A DNA stretch of 64,000 nucleotides from Aquila chrysaetos chrysaetos (lineage: Eukaryota; Chordata; Aves; Accipitriformes; Accipitridae). Position numbers and translations under genes: made by a program. Positions within the stretch are counted from its first letter, which is position 1; the number at the start of each line of letters is the position of its first letter. Of this stretch, positions 31,096 through 46,000 are shown piece after piece. A model generated the notes under the pieces. That model was not told where the DNA came from, did no database searches, and was given only the letters and a program-made list of their open reading frames with translations. The stretch covers positions 1,774,453 to 1,838,452 of the forward strand of contig NC_044008.1 in NCBI RefSeq assembly GCF_900496995.4, written 5' to 3'.

Positions 31096-34000
31096 CTAAG
31101 AAACAAGAAAAAAAGGGAACAACACTCAAGAGGGAGCTGAGATACTGGAACAGGTTGTTTCATTATTTTTTTAACCCCCCTGGGAAGTGACTTGCAACAT
31201 GATGGTTTTTTATAAAACAAAACAAAAAAAATCCCAAACCCCTGGTGACAACAGAAATCAAGCAGAAGCCAGCAGCAGCTTGTGAGGAAGGAAGTGAAGA
31301 AAGAGCTGGCAACCACTGCAGACAGAGAAAAGGGAACCTACACGACACACGAAGTCAGGATCTGTGGAAGACAACACCCAAATGCAAGGACTGTGAAAAA
31401 AAATGCTGCAACCTTGTGCCTTGCTATTGAAACCACGGTGCAGGGCAGCATGAACTGAGGAAAAAATGTGACCTCAGCTATTCTGGTCTATGCCAGCAAA
31501 AGCCACGGCATAGTCCATGCTCAGCATGAATCTTAGGATCAGGGTGAATCTTATGGTAATCCTCTTTTATGCTCTTCTACTACACACACCCCCTCCAAAC
31601 ACAATAATCAGAGATGTGCAGATTTTATGGGTAGCGGGTGCTGACTCTCTTGGCACTTCCTTAAATTGGAAGCAGCAGCAGCCCATTCTGCCCAAGACAT
31701 CACCGCTTGCAGAGCTGCCTCAAGACTCCAAATCCTAACGAGACCGTGGCATGCCTGGGAGTTTGCCCTCCCCAGCCGTCTGCTCTGCCTCTGGAGCGCT
31801 CACCCATCAGCTGAGGAACTGCTGCAGTTCACAGGCAGCGCTGCTCAGCCAGATCACACGCGACGATGGCTTGCTTTGGTGCAGCGTGCTACGAAGTGCA
31901 GGTATCACGGCCCTAGAGAGCCCTGCTTGAGGATCTGCTTACCTTGGAAAGATTTCACTTACCCCAGCCAATGCTAAAAGGTTTTCCAGGGACTTTGACA
32001 TTAGCAAATACTTCTTTGCGCGTGTCACTGCTACATAAAGCAGGTTCCATTCATCCTCGGGATACATGCCTAGGTTGGAGGAAAGATCATCAATCGCTTT
32101 AGAGAACAAGGACGAACAGCTCTGCCGTTCTTCTAATGTTTCAACTAGTATTTCTGGAAGGACGCTCAGTGTTTCTCTGGGAGAGCATGAACTTGCAGAG
32201 CAGCACAGCTGTGCAGCACTCACTCTCCTGCATTTGCTGTGCAGTTCCTGACACCACCGATAGCTCCTTCCTCGTTCCATGTTCCTTCCTCCAGGCAAAG
32301 GCAGGACTCTACATGCCCGGAGAAGCAGCTCACTGCTATGTGTTTTCCCACCTTCTGGGCACAGAGTTGGCACTGGAGGAGTTTCTCAGTCTCTAGCTTC
32401 ACTGTGCAAGCTCCTTTCTGCTCACTGGGAAGAGATCGGCTCTTCCAAAGCATGCACCTAAGCAAAGTAGTGTCTTTCCCAAGCGTGGAGTTTGTCTTTC
32501 TCTGTTGCTAGATGGCTACAAGCTCGACTGCAGGAATACTCCCCTGCCCCTACCTTGCTGTGAAGGAAACTACAAAATCAGTAATCACTAGGACAGCCAG
32601 TGGCACTTGACAATGCTGAGAAGCACAGGCTCACATGACAAGCGCCGGCAGCACGCTTTGCTTTCCCGCTTTCAGATCAGGATGGGTACCAAACATAGCT
32701 GTTTCCTTACCGATATTGAAGTTACTTCTCTGGTGATTGCCATTGAGATGCGGTACTTGCACAAAGTCATCTGCAATCAGCACCGTATCAAACTCCAGGC
32801 CTTTGGCTTGATGGACAGTACCTATTAGGTAATCTGTAACCAGCACACGTTGGGAACAAGAAGGAAAAAAGGTCACTGCAGCAATAACGGTACTTTTCAT
32901 TTCACGAGGCGCCGAGTCAAATGAAATTATTTCATTCTGCATTCATTTCACTTCTCCCAGGATATAAAACAGAAGCAAAGCACCTCTATTGGGAATCTAG
33001 ACTGCTGAAGACAAGTTCCTTACCAAGGAAAATGCCTGGCTGTCAGCAGCCTGAGCCCCAGCCCCAGCTCCCAAACAGGAATGCTCTTTATTTGATGACT
33101 TTTTTTACTCAATTGCTTCGTCCCCTCCCCAAATTTTAGGCAGCAAGTTGCAGGGTAACTCCAACAGGAATCCCCAAAAGCAGGACAGAGTCCTAGGGCT
33201 TTCCAACTGGAGGAAATATTGTGTCCAAAGGTTTATTTGCCTCTAGCAAAGTCACATCAAGCAATCCTCTGGTGGCAGATTTATTGCCCTGAACTCCACC
33301 CGGAGTCCCAGATGTACTCCAAAAGCTGCTGTTCAACTTCCTTTCTTCCTAAAAGAGTGACTTGATCCAAGCTCAGCCTTTTTGCAGAACGAGGTGGATT
33401 CAGCACTGAAGCTGGATTGAAAAAAAAGACCTGAATTTGCTCCTTTATCAACGACACAGTTTGACTTTACCTGCCATGGCTTCTTGTGACACGTGGCTGC
33501 TCTCAATCCTCTGCACCAGCTCAGGGATCCGCTCTTTGTACTTCTCCACTATTGCAATCTTCACTTCCAGGTCTTTGTCATCAATGTGCTCTGCGTACTC
33601 CCTTAAACCGAGGAAGCCCTGAGTTTCTTCCCATTTTCTGATAAAGGAGTCATTTATAACAAGGTTTGCTGAAAAGAAAGTAGCAGATGACATGAGTTTA
33701 TTTGACAGACACGTATAATGGCATTTTTAAATTCTAATAAAATTTCAGAGTAAGTATTAGGGAAGGCAAGTGTGGGGCAGTGGATGGACTGCTGCTGTGG
33801 GATGCAGGGGCTTGGGATGCACTCCTCACTCTGTGATGGGTGGTTTTCGCTCAGGATTTTCTCTTTACCGATACAAAACACTATCAAACCTCGATGCTCT
33901 CATCAGAGCAGGTAGTTTCACAAAACAGCATCACTTTGAGATACAGCGCTGGTGTACTATGAAGGGTACAGAAGTTTAAGGAGCTCAGGAGAGAGCGGCT

Positions 34001-37000
34001 GACAAACATTCACTGAGCTTACTCATTTCTAGAGCATGTGTCCTAGAAAGTCTGCACAACCTTCGTCCTCAAAGATATTTGGAAACTGAAAGGAAAAGAC
34101 TCTAATGTGACTTCAGAGCGGCTGGAGCAGGAGCTCAGGGCAGAGACAGCCCCAGGGCCCTTCCAACCTGCATCACGCTGTCTTTTTACCTGGATGGCAA
34201 GGAGTTTTCCTGGTAGCTCACCCTCCAAAGAACCAGTAACAACACTCATACAATCAATCACTCGCGGCAGCTCAGCAAGTCCTTTGTCTCTGTGCCCTGT
34301 ATATAACAATACTTGCCTACTGCTGCCAAGAGATTTTAAATGAATTATTTATTTCCTAAATTATATCCACCTGTGAAAAGAAAGCATGTGATAGAGGATT
34401 CAACACACCAGGTTTAAAAACAAAACAAAACAGGAAAAGCCTAAGACAAATGAAAAATGAAGTCAAATCAGAAAACATAGGGAAAAAATCCCAATCTATG
34501 AGTTTACTGGGCTCTTGCCCTCAAGGTAAGGCATCACAGTGGAAAGCTGGGGAGACCTGCATGACACAGGCCCCACAATTTTGGCATTTCTGATATTAAC
34601 GCCATCCACTCAAGCAGCCAAAATAGCACAGCCCATGACACTACCATTGAGAAGTCCATTTTCAACAGATAACTTCATGAGGAAATATAAAATAAACCAC
34701 CAAGAAGCATGCTACTTTCCATCACCACAGCAAAATCTAAAAAAACCATGCCACTGTAGGGAGGATCACACACAGAAGAAGGGTAAGGACATACTCACAT
34801 TTTTTCCGTTCATCTGCGGGTTGACTGAGCTTCCAAATATCATAAATTCTGCTCAGGCCAAAACGGGCAAGCCCCTAAAACAAACAACAAATTGTCTTAA
34901 TGTACAGGAGTAAAGGACCTGTCTAGAGTTTCTAGATAAGATAGCAGGGCCCAGTGGTTATTGGTGTTAGGAGGGAGGGAGTAAGGGAAACGTGCTGAAG
35001 ATGCAGAGCTGGTTTCCTGAAATGCCTGGAGTCGTAGCACAATCAAAAGCAGCTCAAAAGGCAATGATCCAGCCCACTGCAGACAGACAGGTGGACAGCA
35101 AGAAGAGAACAGGACATATTCTGATGGGCATTATAACAGAGCTATGGCAGAATTTTATATTCAAAGGCTTTTCAAAGAAAAAAAAATTATTTATATAATG
35201 TTTTCTCATTTGTAAACAAAAAAAAAGGTTCGGTTTTTGGTCTTTTTAGCTTTTAATAGCTGCATATTGCTTTGTTAAAACAAACTTTAAAAGTCTGTTG
35301 TGCCATAAATGCTGCTGGCCTATTGACTCCATGCTGTTTCATGGGAAAGCCAGCTCCAGGCACAACTGCATCCTCTTTCCTGAAGCAGTGGGCCACCACA
35401 ATGAAGATAACCTTGCTAAGCTGACTGTATGTAAACTGAAACAAAAGGCTTTGCTTTGACAATTTTTATTTTCAGAAAGTATTTTCTTCCCTTGTTTCCA
35501 AAATCAGTTTGTTTTGTTCTATCAAAAGAAGCGTCAGTCTGAACTTAGACTTATTCCAAACTGCAAAGGCAGACGAGGATTTTGGTACTGGGTAGACAGT
35601 TCAAACATTCATTCCATTGTAATATGCAGTTTCCCAGTGCAAAAAAGAAATTAAAATATCAGCCTAAAATTCAAAAGACCAGGCTCTTCCTCAAACATAT
35701 TCAGCACTAGGACAACTGTTCACGTGCTTCTATATTTCTGGGTGCAGAACAAGATCTCAAATTAAATCATGGGTATTGATGATTCAGAGTTTGAAGACTA
35801 ATGTTTCCTCTGAGGCTTTTGAAATGTGGAGCCTTATTAAAACCTCCCTGCAATTCAAGCACATGAATTTCTGCAGATGTGCATACACACATACTCTCCT
35901 TCAGCTACATGGGTGCTTTTTGCAAGTGAAAATTCAGTGCAAACCTCAGAAGTGTTGCTCCCTTGAGGGCTTAACATTCAGCATTGCTGAAAATCCCTGT
36001 TTCCCTCACCAAAAATGTTGGTGCACCAATTTCCCTGGGTGTATCGAGACAGGGACCAGACCATCACAGGATTGGAAATTAGTAATGAGCAGAGCACACC
36101 ACAGCCCTCTGTAAGCCTATCTACAAGCCCAAAGGACACCTTCAGCTTCAACCGTTGTCTTCGTCTCTCAAGAGAGCCTGAAAAATATTTATTCTCTCAG
36201 GGCACAGCCAACTGCCTTTCACTACTTTTTACACTCACCCTGCAATTACAGCTGATTTTTATTTCCCTAATGCAGCAACACTGTGCCACTGCCGTGGCCG
36301 AAGACAGTCAGCAGCACTCCATCTAATGCAAATACTTGCAGCGACTTGTTACAGCCGTATATCACTCTTCCCCTGCCCCAGACTGGAGCTGCTGCAGTCC
36401 TATCTGAGCCTGATAAAAAAAGGGACACACGAGCCTAAAAAGGGAGCCTCGCCTGCACAGATTTGAGAACAGCTGCTCCAAATAACTCCTTCCCCAGCCA
36501 CAACAGATTGCTGCTTTTTCCTTGAATATTAGTTTTAAACCTGGGTGCTGCAGACAGCAGATCAGCCACACCTATTTCAAGCCACACGTAGGTGTCTCTG
36601 CTACAAGTGCTAACAGGCTTGGGGACTTGAGGTTGGGATGTGAAAGATACATTGGCAATTTCCCCTTACCCCAATCACGTGTATTTTAATCGGTCTCTCT
36701 CTTCCAGTAAGTTTCACAGCATCCTCAAACACGTTAAAATTGCTTCGTGATAAGATTGTTATCTTCCCTTCCATGCTGCCTCTCACATCGCCTGCATGAA
36801 GAAATTCCCAGTTAGCCAGGGCAGTTAGAAAGCAGGTATCTAAACCCAAAGATCTTCATAAATCAGGATTAATCCTGAGACGCTTTGTTTATTATGCAGT
36901 AGCTCTGTAACTCCCAGTCACTGAACAGAGCTGACTAAGCCGAGAGATGCACCGACACTTCTTACCCTTTTGGTTTCCACCCACTAATGTCTTATTCCTG

Positions 37001-40000
37001 ATCCTCTTGCAGACATCCAGAATGGTTGCTCCAACGTAAGCTATTTCAGGACCAAATCTGAAACTCTATGTGGAAAAATGAAGGAAACAGCAGGAAAAGA
37101 AGAGGAACTTGTTAGAACCCACAAAAGTATTACTATATATGGAACTATACAATTCCCACCAACCTTCTGGACAATGTTTCTCTTAGAAAAAGCACCCAAA
37201 TCCCCTCCCAGACTATTCCTGGAAATCCTGGTCACTCTTACACCCAAGGCGATAGGAACTCTGCTGTGAGATGGGACTATCATACAGGGCAAAACGTGGT
37301 TTCCAGCCTCTCCACCCCAATGCCTGCCACTGCCAAGACTCTTCCCCACCAAGTTAATGTGACATGTCACATCTGTCCTGCAGGAGGGCAGGGGCTAGAG
37401 GTGGTGGGAAAGGAGCCAGGTGCCTGTCCCTGGCTCCTGCCCCTTGGCAAGTCTGGCACAGTGGAAGGGGGAAAAGGCAGCTCAGGTGGGTATTTTGGTG
37501 GCTGTTCTGGCTTAGAAGCTGATTGCATTGCAGCTTGTATTGCTGGTTTAAGCTGATTCATTCTGCAAAGATTCCTAAAGGCGTAGTTCCTCCCTTACAG
37601 TAGCTGTGAGAATTGTGTAGCCATGTGGCTAATCAGGCCAAAAAACTAATCAGGGTAAGCTTTCAGTTGGCACAGTAGCAGGTTAGGTAATCCAGCCTAG
37701 AGACACAAGCATCACTTGTGTTGAAAGAAGGTAGGAGCTCTCTTCCAGGGCAAACTCAGATCAGCTGAAGCTGCTCAAGAAAACTATGCCCTTGGCCGAC
37801 AAACAGGGCAGGAGATATCACGGACAAAGGGGCAGTGGTGGGACAGAGGTGGCAATGCTGGAGTTTGTACAGAGCCACAAAAAAAGATCGTGGGTACAGC
37901 CAGCAAATACGTCCTCCTTAATCAATGTGGTTTTATTTCAAGGAGGTCACTGCCAGAACAAAATTCATCTCCTTGCTCCTAACTCCTTCATCTCTCTGCA
38001 TGGGACGCACAGTCCTAACTGACTGAGCAAGGAGGGTATCTGCCCCTGCCCACTCAGCTGGAGCTGAGAACTAACCCAGAAAAGAAGGGCTCTCCTTGAA
38101 ATAAGCCATATACTAAGGTCTCTGCCCCAGTACCCATTTTTCAAGCCACATAGCCTTCCTAGTGATGGGATCACTTCACTAAGAGGCACAAAGGAGCTCT
38201 GCAGCGCAGAGTGTGAAACAGCAAAGCATGGCACTAATTCAGGCAATGCAAACACCCCACGGTGACAAACTCAAGAAGTCTGGTTGTTAGATGCCTTCTG
38301 AAGAAGGATGTGAAACATTTTCCACTGCATTAGGGATCTGTCCAGGCAAGGACAGCAGGAGACCCTCATCTTACCTGGGTGAGGTAGTAGACATGGGTGT
38401 GAGGCATTGAGTAGAGGGTATTGACAGCACCTCGGAAGGTATAGATCTGCTGGTGAGGGTCTCCTACGAGGATTATGCCGCATGTCTGTGACAGCACAAT
38501 ATCCACGATGGCTGCAGGAAAACATTGGAGCATTAAGGGGGAGCCTGCTCATAAACCAAGAGTGAACTGTACAATATCTCTTGCCTGTACATAGGCAAGA
38601 TCTCTTGCCTGATGACTCACGGCATTTAAGAAGGAGTCACCACAGCTGCAGAAGACAACAGGTTGAGGAGAAGCAAAGGGAAGCATGCAGCTGACTGGGA
38701 GGTCTACAAACATTCTCCCACTATTTTAGTCGGATGGTATTTTTCCTGGACTGGAGCTGCATAGCATCTTAATCCCACATGTGTGAGCCCAGCACAAATC
38801 CACCACCCATCCCCAGTGACCTGGATGCGCTGCACGTGTGCACAGTGACTCAATGCACACCTCTGCAAGCCCTTCGGTCCACTTCGACCAAGCCTGCGCA
38901 AGTTCTCAGTGATGCTGGCAGAGCAACCGCTTGCATGGCACGCAGTTGCCAAAGTACAGCCAAACCCTTAACAAGACCAGGTCTCCAGTGAGTACAGGTG
39001 GGAGATGGTCTGAAGAAGCCTTTCAGCTGATTTAGTATCTGCTGCAAAGACCAGACCTTCTTCTGCCCCCATTCTTTTGCTCCTCAGCACACAGTTTAGT
39101 TCACTTAGATCCTTTCACAGAACTGATTCAACTTGCTTTGCAACAGAGATACTCCCCATATCCCCAGCAAAGAAAGCCAGCAACTTTCTGCTATGTGACT
39201 CAGGAATCCCCAGGGTGGTGCAAGGAACCAGCAAGACGTGCACCCAGTGCCGGGGTGGGATGGAGCAGCTCTGCTGTTCTGACAGCTGAACCATTTAACG
39301 TCTCACCCCTCTTATAATAAACCACGTCCTTGACTATGCTGGTGTTCTGTTTTTCTCTGTTAGCAGCAAAGCAATAGCAAAAGGGTCTGGACGTCATGTC
39401 TGGATGCCCAAAGCAACCGAAAGCAACCCCTCAAGCTGATGCACATGAACTCTTGTAGCCTGCTTACAAGCTACCTTACCGAATTTGCAAGGATCTGTGA
39501 CCAAACAAAAGGTCAGTTATAATGTTACAGCTGAGGGGCAGAATTTTTTAAAATTGTGTTACTTCTCACACACCCCTGAGCACACGAACATCCTCTCTGT
39601 AAAGTGCTTAGGAAGGCTGCAACTCTGTCTGTCCCCTGTCACCACTCACCTGGAGTGCAGTCCTGTGCTTCATCAACAAAAATGGCATCATATCCTGAGA
39701 GCTGAGGCTTGCTGAGCTGCCAAAGCTTCAAATACCCTGAGAGAAAGAACAAGGCATGTCAGTGAGAGGATAATTTTCTCGTCATAAAACACCATGATCT
39801 TTAAAACAAGTCACTTTTAAAAAAAAAAGTTTCTGGCCCGACTTCTTGCTTGGAATTTGCACGACATTTGTAGGGGTTGCAAAAATCTCTGTGGCTCCCA
39901 GATGTTGCTCTGTCTCCCTTGGCTGTATGAAGGATGAAAAAAAACAACCAACCCCCAAACTACCTGACTGCACTGGAGGAAGGCAGCTATGCTGATGACT

Positions 40001-43000
40001 CCAAAACTCCAAAACTCCTGCACAAAGAAAATGACAAGGAAGAAGGTTTTCCCCAATACGAGCTACCTCTGGCACTATCTGCACACATGCTAAGAAGCAA
40101 GAAGAAAGGACACGCCGGCAGCAGCAAGGAACAAACACTTCCTGTTAGCACTCATTCGCCCACTTTCTCACCCATTATTTCTATGATTTTGCTGCCAATC
40201 ACACACATCTGAATAGTTCCACCATTTTCTGAGGCCAAACAGGAAAAACGAACAAAATTCCAGCCTTTGGGCCTGTTTTGAGCTCCCTGGTGAGCTAGTG
40301 CTAGAAGAACAGGAATTCTATACTTTTTGATGCTCATGCCTGGTGCACAGCCAGAAGAAAGAAGTATGAATCCATTTAGTTTTCTACTACAGCTCTTTAT
40401 CTGAAGGCATTTGACATCTATACTCTCTTACCATCACAAGTTATCTTGTATTTCTTCTCTACGTCTTCATCCAGCTTCTTCATGTTGCGCCATATCTCTT
40501 TTGCCTCTTCCACGTTGATCTAGAAAGAGAAAATGGAAGGGTCTGGATAGATTGCATGGAGCAGAAAAACAGTCCAGGCACAGTGGATCTTGAAAGGCTT
40601 CTCTGAAGCCTTTCTCTTCCTACTTCTCTTCTGTGTCACCACCAGGTAACTACTCCTCAGCACAGTCTTTTCCAAATGCAGCCCCCTGAAAAGAACATTT
40701 CTTTGCCTCAGCTATTAGGACAGTATAATACAATACCCCCTACCTTCTGGACATTAACACAGACTTGGTGTTTATTTTGGCTTCACTGGACAGCTTGCAA
40801 GGTGCTTAAAGGTATTTAATATTTTGAGGCTGTCAATTCATTCACTGCCAGAAATAACAACTGCAAATAGGATTTCTGCTGGCTGGACTGGATCTGATCG
40901 GATGTGATCAATGTGGAGCAGAAAGGCTAATTATCTCCACAACTCCAGCCCACGTTGTTTGCAATGTCAGTTCTACCCTTTAAGTGTTGCTAAGATGTCT
41001 GTACTCTAAATGGGAATTTTGGGGTTTGGCTCTGCGTATCAAAATGACCACAAAAATGTTTATTGTCTTTACATGTAATATCACAACGCCTTTCAGGCAC
41101 TCATAAAAATACATGCAATCTCTTCGCTCTTTTCCTTGTAGGGAAGAAACATCTGCACTGAGCAGAGACAGTGATAGTCTCCTCTCTAGAAACCGTCTGT
41201 GCGAACAGGGAGAAGAAACAGGCCCCAGTTCCTTTGGATTTGTCACCAGAGGAAAAATATATTTTGACAGTCAGTTCTTACAGCTGAAGCACAAATACCC
41301 ATGAACTATGAGAGATGTGGGATAACTACAGCCCCTTCTAAACCTTGCAGCCAAAGTCTTGCTTCATCTGATACTCACTTCTTTTTCTATTCGACTGACA
41401 AGTTTTCTCTCGCCATGAGTATTTTTGAACCAAATAGGAGTGTGCTCTTCACAGATCTCTGCATCTGAAGAGGCAAAAAATTTTTCAAGGGTCTGTGAGA
41501 CTGTTTTCCCTCTTATGAACAGAGACTGTCCCTTGTGGTTCCGGATAAGGGAACTGATGGAGTAAACCGACATCTTGGAGAAATTCAGCTTGCCTTTTTC
41601 TTTATAGCTGTGCCACAGATGACAAAAAATAAGAGAGACATGTTGAAACACACATGAAAAGCCTAATGGAAAAGCAAGCTCACTTTTGCTTCTGTTGCAC
41701 ACTGACACTTGCAGAAGCTCTGTTTTATACACCTACTTAGACCTAGTAATGGACTATCTTTGAAATCTGCACAATTTATCCTGGTGGAAGCACAAACTTG
41801 TTCATTTCATAGATTTTATAGATGAAAAGTCAAGCCAGAGAGATATTCCCATCATTCACCCCTGCAATTACAGATTGTTTTCAGAGCCAGGCAAGAGGAT
41901 TCCCCTATTCTTCCAGGACGTGGCTCATTTTCCCTTCTGTCTGCAGTTTAGATATGCCAACATAATTGACCAGAAACTGTATCATTAGAACAACTCAGGT
42001 TAAGAAAACCCCTCCTCTGCTAAAGAAAAGCAGCATTTAGACTGGTTGTACCACTGAAGAGTAAATGGGAAGTGGCAAAAAGCCATTCTCAGTGGCTTTC
42101 TATCTCCCTGCGAAGTGCTCCTTGGCTATAAACACAGGCAGGATGAAACAGCCCCCAGAACAGCAATAGGGCTTATGACGGTACAGTCTGTGCCACAGCA
42201 GGGCAATGAGTCTGTTTCCCCAGGCTCACATGGATGCTAAGGTCACTGGCACATCCAATCTGAAAGAATTCGGAAACCATAAATCACAGTCTGGCTTGAA
42301 GCAGGTGAAAGAAGTAATTTCCCCCATTATTTTTGCTTCCTTAAATCCTGGAGGCTTACTTCAAAACCAGACTTTCCCTTCCTGCCATGTCTTTTCCCTG
42401 CTCAACTGGCCTTCAACAAAGGAATCTAACATCCCCACTCACAGTTTGCCGACACTTCCAAAAGCTAACGAATGGAAAGTCTTGCACGTAACGTTTCTGG
42501 GGAAGACACTTTTTCCCCTCTCTGCAACAGCTTTGTTAAACGTCACGTAAAGGAAATTCATATCAGCAAACTTCTCAGCGTACTTGACCAAGGTTGAGGT
42601 CTTTCCTGTACCTGAAAAACAGAAGAAAGTAAACAATAAAGCATTCATAGTCAGGAATGAATGAATTCACGCACCTCTCATCAGCTTTACCTTCCCGCTC
42701 CTGCTGTCCTAACTGCACAGCAGGACTATTTGCAGCTAATGGGAATTTATTCACTGACTCAACTGAAATCAGCAGAAGCTGTGGAGCAAAGCAGCTTTGA
42801 AAAATTACAGTCTGCAGCCTAAAAGCTTTTAAAAAAAACCCAAACATTTTATCACCCAATATTCTAGAAATCTGAGCATATGTGAAGGTACTGGTTCTCT
42901 TGAAAGACAGCTTTGTAAATGAAATGTTAAAATTGCTCTGTTGAATGATTCATGAGCTCATTTCTTTGTAAGATCTGCCACTAATGCTGCTCTCCTTTAC

Positions 43001-46000
43001 TCCAGTTTGCTGCAGGACAGCACCGTCATGGCAAAGTTGCTTCACTCGTGGAGTACCGATCAATCACAACAGAAACCTGAGACAGGAAGGGCTCTGCACA
43101 TTTCCTTCTTTGCCCCTTTTCATATCCTCAACGATGACATAGTGTCAGCAAACTTTGCCACCTTGCTGTTCCCACTCCTCCCAGATGACTCGTGAATGCT
43201 GGACAAACCAGTTCCCAGCACAGAGCTCTGTAGGAGTCGAGTGGTTACCAGTCTCCGTGCAGAAAACTGACCATCTGCTCCTACTTTTGCCTCCTACCTT
43301 TTAACCAACTATTCACCCACGAGGACCATGAGGATCTTTTACCATTTTGCCTGGTGTGGTGGGCTGACCCTGGCTGGAGGCTGATCCTTTCCAAGACCCT
43401 CTAGAAGGAACCCAGATGCAGAAACTCCTTTAGCTTTTCTGCCACCGCATCATTCACTCTAAGGCATCCTTTACACTGCAGTTAGCTAACAGATGCTTTG
43501 GCAAGCATCCTCATCCACACGTTTGAAGAAGAATTATGAGTCTTTTAAGCTTTTTGCCAGCAGTTGCTCAAGCTCTTTTTCTGCCCTGCCTTCTTGTGGT
43601 TACACGTAACCTCTCAAGAGTTCAGGAACGTTCCCTTTTCTGTCACTTGGACACGGGGACTTTGTACAGACATAAGAAACCACAATTACTGGTTTCTGTA
43701 CTGTGGTGCTTAGCTGTACATGCCCTTTTGCAAGTCTGTTCCAGCAGAGAGCATGCATTAGGTCTGATCCCCCAGTGTGGTGTCTTTAAAGGAAACTCTC
43801 TGCAGGTGGAGGGAGATGATTTACTTTTCCTTTTCTTTTTAAATAGGCTCCCTCGATTTTAGGCAATTCCCTTTTTCAAAACAGTGTGCAAGTGCAGAAG
43901 TTTTCTTGGCTTGTGTTGTTCCTACAGGGATACTAAACCTAAACAAGTAAGAGTGACTCCGTCTAGTGGCCTGTGGCAATAACACTGAGAAACAGGCTCA
44001 GCATGTGGCTAAGCAACACATGGAGAGTTGCTTCTCCTCTCCCAGGTTCCCTGACAAGCTGCTCTGGGCAGTCACTGGCAGCACCCAAACACTCGGTTTC
44101 GGTACCATGTCCAAATATGACATTTACCCAGCTTGCATGGGAGTAACCACCACCATGCTTCCCATTCCTATTTCTCTGCAAAGCTTGCTCTGAATTTTTG
44201 TATTGATTAAAATAAGGTTGATCCCCCTGGCATCCACACAGTTCTTTGGACAGAAGAAGCAGGGAAAGAAGGAGCAGAATTAGAGGTTATGCGTTCATTC
44301 TTACAACATAATTTTTGGCTCTTACCTGCAAATGCCATAATTTTCACTATTTGACCACGCTCAATTTTGTGATTCAAAATCTTTTGCTGTTCATGGGTCA
44401 GATTTACTTCAGGACAGCTACCAAAACCAGAAAAAAAACAGAGCAAAAGGAATTAAGAAAATAAATCCTCCCACATAAAACAAACAAATCAACTAACAGC
44501 AGAAGGAAACCAATGAATGATTGATCCCATCCCACAAGCAGGAAAGTGGCACTAGAGCAACTTGGTTATTGTGCAAATGAGAAAAGCAGGAAATAAGAAA
44601 AGATTTGAGATAGCAAAAATAAAAAGTAAATCTTGAGGAAGGTTACATAGGAGACAATCTTCTCAAGGGCCCTATGCCATGCTTTAAAAATTAATTTGGC
44701 ACCCTGGCTCCTTAGGCTTATTGGAAACAAACAGCAATTTGGGTTTGGGGTGTTTTGTTGCTTTCGAGAGCATGTACCTTAAATTGCTCTCCAATTTCTC
44801 AGCATGTAGGACAGATCAATTATCCCTGCCTCTCAGGGGAGCTAAGAGCTTTGATTAACATTAAGAAAGGCATTCAGTGCTTCTGGCTAGAGTGCAATTG
44901 TTTTATTCATAAAGGTCTGAAACCTGTAATCAGCCAAGAGTGTGAACCATCTTTTCACACAGGGTCCTCCCCAATACCATGCGTAAGGGCGGAAAGCCTT
45001 GTTTAAGTGTCCTTGACATTTCACAGCTGGCAGTTAGATGGCTGCCCCCAGGACGCAACTATAACTGAACAAGCAAAATCTGCTTAGAAAAAGACTTCAA
45101 ATGGAGGGGTAGAATGAAAGGGCTAGGAAAACAAGAAGCACTGAAACCCAACATCTGTTTACCTTTGATTTATTTTTTTGTTATGACCTCTCTCACTGTT
45201 GTACCTTGGATCATCGGTGATTTTACCGGATTTATCTTTGCTAGACCTCTGTGATGGATGAAAACACTACTGTTCCCCTTCTGTATGTAAGAACAAGGAG
45301 ACTACATGACTTAACCCAGGGTAACTGCAGCAGAAGGGAAACCAAGCCTGGATCTCCACAGGCCAGGAAAGCATTTCACTCCTTTCTGTCCTGGTAGCAG
45401 CAAGCTACCAACCAATGCTAATTTATAACAGCTATATATATATATAACAGTTAGTACGTAACAGTTACCCAACAGGATCCAGAAAACAGAAGCCGTATCT
45501 CAATATCCTGCAGCTGGTATCTCATTTCCTCCCATGCACAGAAAGCAGTGTTCATAAATGAACAGCCACGTTATTTGCGCTACAGTAACGTCACCAGCAA
45601 GCCAACCCCCATTTTGGCTGGCTGCAGCTTGCGTTTCAAGAGGAATACGCTGTTAAAATTAAAGCAGGCACAATCCTCTCCTTCCAGAGCTCCTTATCCA
45701 TAGGCAGAGCAGTGATGTGGGAAGGTATTTTGGGGTGATTTGGGCTCTGTGAAATTTCAGTGGCCGTCACACTGGAATGCACAGAACTGTGTTGCACCAA
45801 TACATAGACCCATCAGTGAATAATGACTTTTAAATTCAGTCAGTTGGTAATTCAATTTTTACAGATTTAAGGCCTGATTCTGGTTTTCCTCTGAGAATTC
45901 GGGGAGAAGATGGCAAGCAGCAGAATAAGGTTTTGTACTAATCCTTATGAATCTCAGATTCTTGTCAACCAGCCCCTGCCATGAAATGTTTGCTCCCCCT